From the NCBI GenBank assembly GCA_947487385.1, contig CANKWU010000016.1:1-38445 (forward strand): 38,445 nt of DNA, written 5' to 3'. A program made the translations under genes and the position numbers. The notes beneath the pieces are model-generated. The model saw nothing but the letters and a program-made list of their open reading frames with translations, ran no database searches and was not told the origin of the DNA. Below are positions 35,202 to 38,445 of the stretch, in pieces (the stretch's first letter is position 1; each line of letters starts with the position of its first letter). The stretch comes from Spartobacteria bacterium (GTDB lineage: Bacteria; Verrucomicrobiota; Verrucomicrobiia; Chthoniobacterales; UBA6821).

Positions 35202-35561
35202 ATGGAACGCATCATCTCGATCCAGGGACTGGAGGTCTTAGCTCGCGTGGGTGTGCCGGAAGAGGAGCGAGCATCCCCCCAACGCCTTCTATTCGACCTG
35301 CGGTTTGCGGCGCTTGTTCAGCCGGAAGCGCTTCATGACGAGATTACTCAAACAGTTGACTACCATGCGGTGAGCCTGAAGGTTGCAGAGATTTCCGTAG
35401 CACGTCCCCGCAAGCTGATCGAGACGCTTGCCGATGAATTAGCCGAGTCATTACTCTCGGAGTTTCATCTAAGCTGGATCGAAGTCACGATCCGGAAGTT
35501 CATTCTGCCCAACACGGAGTGGGTCGCAGTCACCACTCGACGTGAAGCAGGTAGTGACTGA
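35202..35561 (+). CDS. folB: Dihydroneopterin aldolase
   Basis: A 119-residue FolB-type protein of normal size. It begins MERIISIQGLEVLARVGVPEEER, and TVDYHAVSLKVAEI and RKLIETLADELAESLL carry the family positions, including the Glu and Tyr used in catalysis. It cleaves dihydroneopterin to 6-hydroxymethyl-dihydropterin in folate synthesis. The ATG at 35202 has GGAGG about 8 nt upstream, one of the few clear SD sequences in the window, so I chose it over an in-frame start at 35166. Confidence 0.88.
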   Translation: MERIISIQGLEVLARVGVPEEERASPQRLLFDLRFAALVQPEALHDEITQTVDYHAVSLKVAEISVARPRKLIETLADELAESLLSEFHLSWIEVTIRKFILPNTEWVAVTTRREAGSD

Positions 35562-35653
35562 GCAGGAAGGTACGAAGGTGAAAAAGCAGGAAGGTTCTGA
35601 GGATATTCACGAAGAGGCACTTTTCAACATTCAGACTTTACCACTTTTTACTG

Positions 35654-35792
35654 CCCCTCGACCCCTCGACCCTCGATTGATGGCACTTGCCGCCCGGCAA
35701 GCGGTGCCACCCCTCCGGGGCTACTTACAGTAGTCTTCCGCGGCTCTTCCCAGAGCCTTGGTTCTCGACCCTCGACCCTCTTCGTTCGACTC
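35654..35792 (+). repeat. Composite intergenic repeat block (ctcgaccctcg tracts plus hairpins)
   Basis: The 235-bp spacer between folB and chaA carries cccctcgacccctcgaccctcga (35654-35676), a hairpin (ggcacttgcc / ggcaagcggtgcc, 35682-35708), a GC-rich short hairpin (cccctccgggg) and a second tract ctcgaccctcgaccctcttcgttcgactc (35764-35792). Related copies occur at 37849-37911 (inverted) and 38352-38386. It looks like a dispersed, hairpin-forming (REP-like) repeat. No coding sequence is visible in this spacer. Confidence 0.55.
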
Positions 35793-35796
35793 CGCC

Positions 35797-36912
35797 CTAG
35801 TCAAACATCAGCACAATGTAGGCGACAAAGAGGAGGAGATGGACGAATCCCTGAAGGATATTCGTCTGTCCCTGGCCGAAGGTGATAATACAGCTCCCCA
35901 GGGTGACAGCCAGGAGTGTCATGTAGGTGGGTGAGAGTCCGAGGAGCAGCGGTTTCCCATAGATCAGGCTGATCGCGAGTGCTGCCGGTACGGTGAGGCT
36001 GATCGTTGCCAATACCGAGCCGAGCAGGACATTCACCGAGCGCTGCATTTGGTTCCGAGAAGCTGACTGGATCGCCGCCAATCCCTCGGGTGCCAGGATC
36101 AGAATCGCAACAACCAATCCGACAAGCTCTAGGGGAAGCCCCCCTTGATGAACCCGGTAATCCAGCAGATGGGCCATCTGCTTTGAGAGTAGGACGATCG
36201 GAATGAGATGCAGGATCAGCAGGAGTGAAGAAAGGCCAATCGAGCCCTTGGGGGCATCAGATTCCGAATCCGAGGGACTCCAGCCCGCCTCATTGAAGAA
36301 CTCCCGGTGCCTGCTCGTCTGCACTGCCAGAAAGACACCGTAAATCGTCAGGGAAAGCAGTATCAGGCAAATGGCATGAAGGGGGGAGAACATCCCGAGG
36401 CCACCGGAATTAGTAAAATTGGGTAGAACGAGGCAAAGAAGCGAGAGCGGAAGAATCAGACCTAGGAACGAATTCACCCCCTTCAGGTTGAAGTTCTGCT
36501 CCCCGAATTTCAGACCTCCTATCAGGAGCGCTAATCCAAGCAGGCCGCCGAGGACCACCATCACCACGGAGAACATCGTATCTCGGGCCAGCGCGGGATT
36601 ATCACCAGTGAGCATCAGCGCCGAGATCATCATCACCTCGATGCTGGTGACCGCAAGAGTTAGGATCAGCGTTCCTAGTGGCTCCTTGAGTCTCTCCGCC
36701 AGGTGATCCGCATGGCGCACCACGGCGAATGAGGAAGAGAGCATCGCCGCGAAGAGCCAGAGAAAGAGAACCCAGCCGAAGGCAAAACCGGGATTGGTTC
36801 CGAGCCATGCTTTCCCGAGCGTCAGGAACGCAATCATAGTTCCGTAGCTCGTGAAGAGAACCAACTCCTTGCGCATGAATTTAAGTATCGGGAAGCGGGA
36901 GTGAGAGCTCAC
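35797..36912 (-). CDS. chaA: ChaA-type Ca2+/H+ antiporter (CaCA superfamily)
   Basis: A 371-residue protein with about 11 hydrophobic segments. The two inverted CaCA repeats are visible: LILTLAVTSIEVMMISALML in the first half and ILILAPEGLAAIQSASRNQMQRSVNVLLGSVLATISLTVPAALA in the second, each with the acidic ion-binding residue. A hydrophilic loop (near 215-240) joins the halves. ChaA exports Ca2+ (and Na+ or K+) in exchange for protons. The GTG start overlaps the stop of the upstream DUF421 remnant by 4 nt (GTGA). Confidence 0.85.
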   Translation of the reverse strand: MSSHSRFPILKFMRKELVLFTSYGTMIAFLTLGKAWLGTNPGFAFGWVLFLWLFAAMLSSSFAVVRHADHLAERLKEPLGTLILTLAVTSIEVMMISALMLTGDNPALARDTMFSVVMVVLGGLLGLALLIGGLKFGEQNFNLKGVNSFLGLILPLSLLCLVLPNFTNSGGLGMFSPLHAICLILLSLTIYGVFLAVQTSRHREFFNEAGWSPSDSESDAPKGSIGLSSLLLILHLIPIVLLSKQMAHLLDYRVHQGGLPLELVGLVVAILILAPEGLAAIQSASRNQMQRSVNVLLGSVLATISLTVPAALAISLIYGKPLLLGLSPTYMTLLAVTLGSCIITFGQGQTNILQGFVHLLLFVAYIVLMFD

Positions 36913-37150
36913 GAGGTTGGACTATAGTGAGGAATCACACTGATGGAACCATCGTTTTCGAGGATCGCCGCGCGCACATCGCCAAGGTCAGAGAACCCTT
37001 CGGAGCGAAGGCCGACATCAGTTCCTCCCGTGTGAGTTGGGCGTCCTTGAGTATTTTCTCATAAATTTTTCCGTTATGCAGCAGAACTTGGGGGGATACG
37101 ATCAGAGCGCGAAGGACGTATTTGCACCAAGGGAGAGAAAGATGCCACAT
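36909..37150 (-). pseudogene. DUF421 (YetF-like) C-terminal remnant, frameshifted
   Basis: The open frame from 37150 reads SPQVLLHNGKIYEKILKDAQLTREELMSA, typical of the cytoplasmic tail of DUF421 proteins. After about 37010 it becomes unlike the family. Shifting frame there (one missing base near 37005-37012) gives LRSEGFSDLGDVRAAILE then NDGSISVIPHY, the conserved end of DUF421, and a TGA at 36909-36911 that overlaps the chaA GTG. The N-terminal membrane helices are missing, so the gene is truncated as well as frameshifted. Confidence 0.65.
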
Positions 37151-37198
37151 CTTTTCGGATTAACGGATGGGCTTCCTTTTAGAAAGCGATGATTTCAT

Positions 37199-37223
37199 AC
37201 TTCATTTCATTTTGAATTGAAGT
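37199..37223. promoter_or_regulatory. 25-nt dyad, candidate operator of the GbsR/MarR-type regulator
   Basis: acttcatttca-ttt-tgaattgaagt reads as an inverted repeat with 10 of 12 positions paired around a single central base. Each arm contains two TTCA half-sites. It ends 27 nt upstream of the regulator's ATG and lies between that gene and the divergent DUF421-chaA genes. Dyads of this size are typical operators for winged-helix dimers such as MarR/GbsR proteins. Binding is inferred. Confidence 0.5.
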
Positions 37224-37250
37224 GTCCGCATTTTCTGCTTTCTTGTCCTT

Positions 37251-37769
37251 ATGAATCCGTCGGTTATCGCCAATACTGGAGTCTCGGAGACCGGGGCCTC
37301 TTTGTTGTCCATTCAGCGGGAGATGGCCTCTGTCTTTGCGGAGATAGCCGATCTCTTTGGCAATCCCTCCTCATTGGGGGCCATTTACGGACTTCTCTTT
37401 GCTTCGCCGGAGCCTCTCTCCATGGAGGAGATTGTCGAGCGTCTTGGAATCAGTACTGGAACAGCCAGTCAAGGACTACGGCGCTTGGCGGAGATGCAGG
37501 CCATCCTGCCCAAAAAAGAGGATGGGGAACGAGTCACCCGCTACGAGGCCAAGCTCGAGCTGCGCCCCTTCGTTGCCATGTTTCTTGAGCAGCAGCTCCT
37601 GCCTAAGATCGGTCACTCCGCCGAGAGGATCGAGACGCTCAAGCAAAAGCTTTCCTCAATCCCCAAGGATTCCCGTGAGGAGTTAGGAATCCGCATGGAA
37701 AGAGCTTCCAAGTGGCACCGCAGGGCCAAGACCTTCCTTCCGCTCGTCAGAAAGTTTCTCGGTGGTTGA
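37251..37769 (+). CDS. GbsR/MarR-family transcriptional regulator
   Basis: A 172-residue winged-helix protein. Residues 30-100 (GAIYGLLFASPEPLSMEEIVERLGISTGTASQGLRRLAEMQAIL) form the helix-turn-helix expected of GbsR/MarR regulators. The C-terminal half (ERIETLKQKLSSIPKD...) is helical and probably mediates dimerisation. GbsR-like proteins sense choline or osmolytes in Bacillus; the ligand here is unknown. A 25-nt dyad just upstream suggests autoregulation and control of the divergent chaA genes. The leader is pyrimidine-rich and SD-less. Confidence 0.82.
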   Translation: MNPSVIANTGVSETGASLLSIQREMASVFAEIADLFGNPSSLGAIYGLLFASPEPLSMEEIVERLGISTGTASQGLRRLAEMQAILPKKEDGERVTRYEAKLELRPFVAMFLEQQLLPKIGHSAERIETLKQKLSSIPKDSREELGIRMERASKWHRRAKTFLPLVRKFLGG

Positions 37770-37848
37770 AATCAGGTAGGGAAACCGCCGCCTCCATGGT
37801 TGGCATCACAACAATTCAAATCCGAAATAGCCAAAGGGGAAACCCTGC

Positions 37849-37911
37849 GGCCAAGGGCGGCAGCGTGCCTTCGGCTGAGTCGAAAGACGAAAGACGAGGG
37901 CCGAGGGCTTG
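37849..37911 (-). repeat. Inverted copy of the composite repeat, left flank of the four-helix-bundle gene
   Basis: Read on the minus strand it contains ggcacgctgccgcccttggcc and a 35-nt segment (37877-37911) that matches the one at 38352-38386 in 28 of 35 positions, in opposite orientation. The ggcac...gccgccc part resembles the hairpin at 35682-35708. It ends 9 nt before the start of the next gene. Confidence 0.55.
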
Positions 37912-37920
37912 AATAATAAA

Positions 37921-38319
37921 ATGAGCAGCAATCTTAAAAACTTTCGATTTGAGAAACTGGATGTTTGGCAACATGCCCGTCGCTTGAACAAAAAAATCTA
38001 TCTTTGCAGTAGCCAGTTTCCAGAGTCGGAACGTTTTGGTCTAGCGAGTCAGATCAGGCGCGCCTCGGTCTCCATTTCTTCCAACATAGCTGAAGGCTCG
38101 GGAAGAAACTCAGATGTAGATTTTTCTCATTTCCTGGAAATTGCCTATGGATCACTCATGGAAGCTATCTCTCAGCTATATTTGGCACTGGACGAAGATT
38201 TTATCACAAAAGCTCAACTGGACGATATTGTTAACGATGCGCATAGCCTTGCGGCACAGATTACAGCGCTTTCTAAATCTCTCGGCAGGCAGCCCCGCCG
38301 TTTGAAGCAAGGCGCTTAA
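37921..38319 (+). CDS. Four-helix-bundle protein (TIGR02436 / 23S rRNA IVP-like)
   Basis: A 132-residue protein. NFRFEKLDVWQHARRLNKKIY opens the fold, then FGLASQIRRASVSISSNIAEGSGR, FSHFLEIAYGSLMEAISQLYLALD and a final helix with TALSKSL. This matches the four-helix-bundle family first found in ORFs inside spirochete 23S rRNA intervening sequences. The function is unknown; relatives include the Avd protein of diversity-generating retroelements. The ATG at 37921 is preferred; a TTG at 37909 is in frame and lies within the repeat. Inverted 35-nt repeats flank the gene. Confidence 0.88.
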   Translation: MSSNLKNFRFEKLDVWQHARRLNKKIYLCSSQFPESERFGLASQIRRASVSISSNIAEGSGRNSDVDFSHFLEIAYGSLMEAISQLYLALDEDFITKAQLDDIVNDAHSLAAQITALSKSLGRQPRRLKQGA

Positions 38320-38351
38320 AAGTCTTCCATCGCGGCATGTATCTTTGTTTC

Positions 38352-38386
38352 CAAGCCCTCGACTTTCGACCCTCGTCGTTCGACTC
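38352..38386 (+). repeat. Right-flank inverted repeat of the four-helix-bundle gene
   Basis: caagccctcgactttcgaccctcgtcgttcgactc pairs with 37877-37911 (28 of 35 positions). It ends 3 nt before the start codon of the next gene and resembles the ctcgaccctcg tracts at 35654-35792. Confidence 0.55.
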
Positions 38387-38389
38387 GGT

Positions 38390-38445
38390 ATGAAAAAACA
38401 TTTTTTAATCATCGGCGCCGGCTTTGCTGGGCTTACCTTGGCCGA
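38390..38445 (+). CDS. Rossmann-fold FAD/NAD-binding oxidoreductase, N-terminal fragment
   Basis: The last 56 bases encode MKKHFLIIGAGFAGLTLA, a GxGxxG dinucleotide-binding motif at the very start of a protein, as in FAD-dependent oxidoreductases. The rest lies beyond the window, so the reaction cannot be named. Confidence 0.6.
   Translation, partial: MKKHFLIIGAGFAGLTLA

Overview
The window is bacterial chromosomal DNA of moderate GC with dense coding. The gene set fits a Gram-negative member of the PVC group, most likely Verrucomicrobiota. Supporting points are a LolC-type lipoprotein permease and a SurA-like periplasmic chaperone (outer membrane), an McsA-McsB-ClpC operon without CtsR, HemQ, a DciA-like DUF721 protein, a TIGR02436-type four-helix-bundle gene, and many start codons with no Shine-Dalgarno sequence. 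The taxonomic call is an inference from gene content. I saw no rRNA, tRNA, CRISPR array or insertion sequence.

Region 1 (1-5903) is an accessory surface-polysaccharide locus. It holds the tail of an FkbH-like protein, a DUF4214-sulfotransferase fusion, a small membrane protein, a decayed APS kinase fragment, a VapBC-type toxin-antitoxin pair, a GT2 glycosyltransferase, a second glycosyltransferase-like protein and a KpsS-like capsule protein. A sulfotransferase needs PAPS, so the broken cysC beside it suggests that a local sulfation module has been eroded.

Region 2 (5983-12141) runs in one direction: ilvE, mcsA, mcsB, clpC and a short mgtE-like gene. mcsA/mcsB and mcsB/clpC overlap by 4 nt, so the arginine kinase, its activator and the Clp unfoldase are translationally coupled.

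Region 3 (12216-29678) is mostly housekeeping: a secreted SGNH hydrolase, an orphan GspE/PilB ATPase, an EVE-domain protein (minus strand), purA, uppS, a sigma-54 activator with a degenerate receiver domain, a class IV PLP enzyme, mfd, a surA-like gene, pdxA, lysS, an MFS transporter and a lolC-like permease without lolD. A nucleotidyltransferase-like remnant and minus-strand pyrF follow.

Region 4 (30728-35561) concerns cofactors and isoprenoids: ispE, then convergent larE and hemQ (minus, 4-nt overlap), divergent mrp, a small ferredoxin, a DciA-like gene and folB.

Region 5 (35562-38445) is more plastic. A ChaA-type antiporter is preceded by a frameshifted DUF421 remnant. A 25-nt near-perfect dyad lies between these and a divergent GbsR/MarR-type regulator. 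A four-helix-bundle gene is bracketed by inverted 35-nt repeats that resemble a repeat block at 35654-35792. The window ends in the first codons of a Rossmann-fold oxidoreductase.

The observations most worth follow-up are the repeat-bracketed four-helix-bundle cassette, the dyad at the regulator, the pseudo-receiver sigma-54 activator, the DUF421 and cysC remnants, and the pyrimidine-rich SD-less leaders. I did not find a clearly new multi-gene system.
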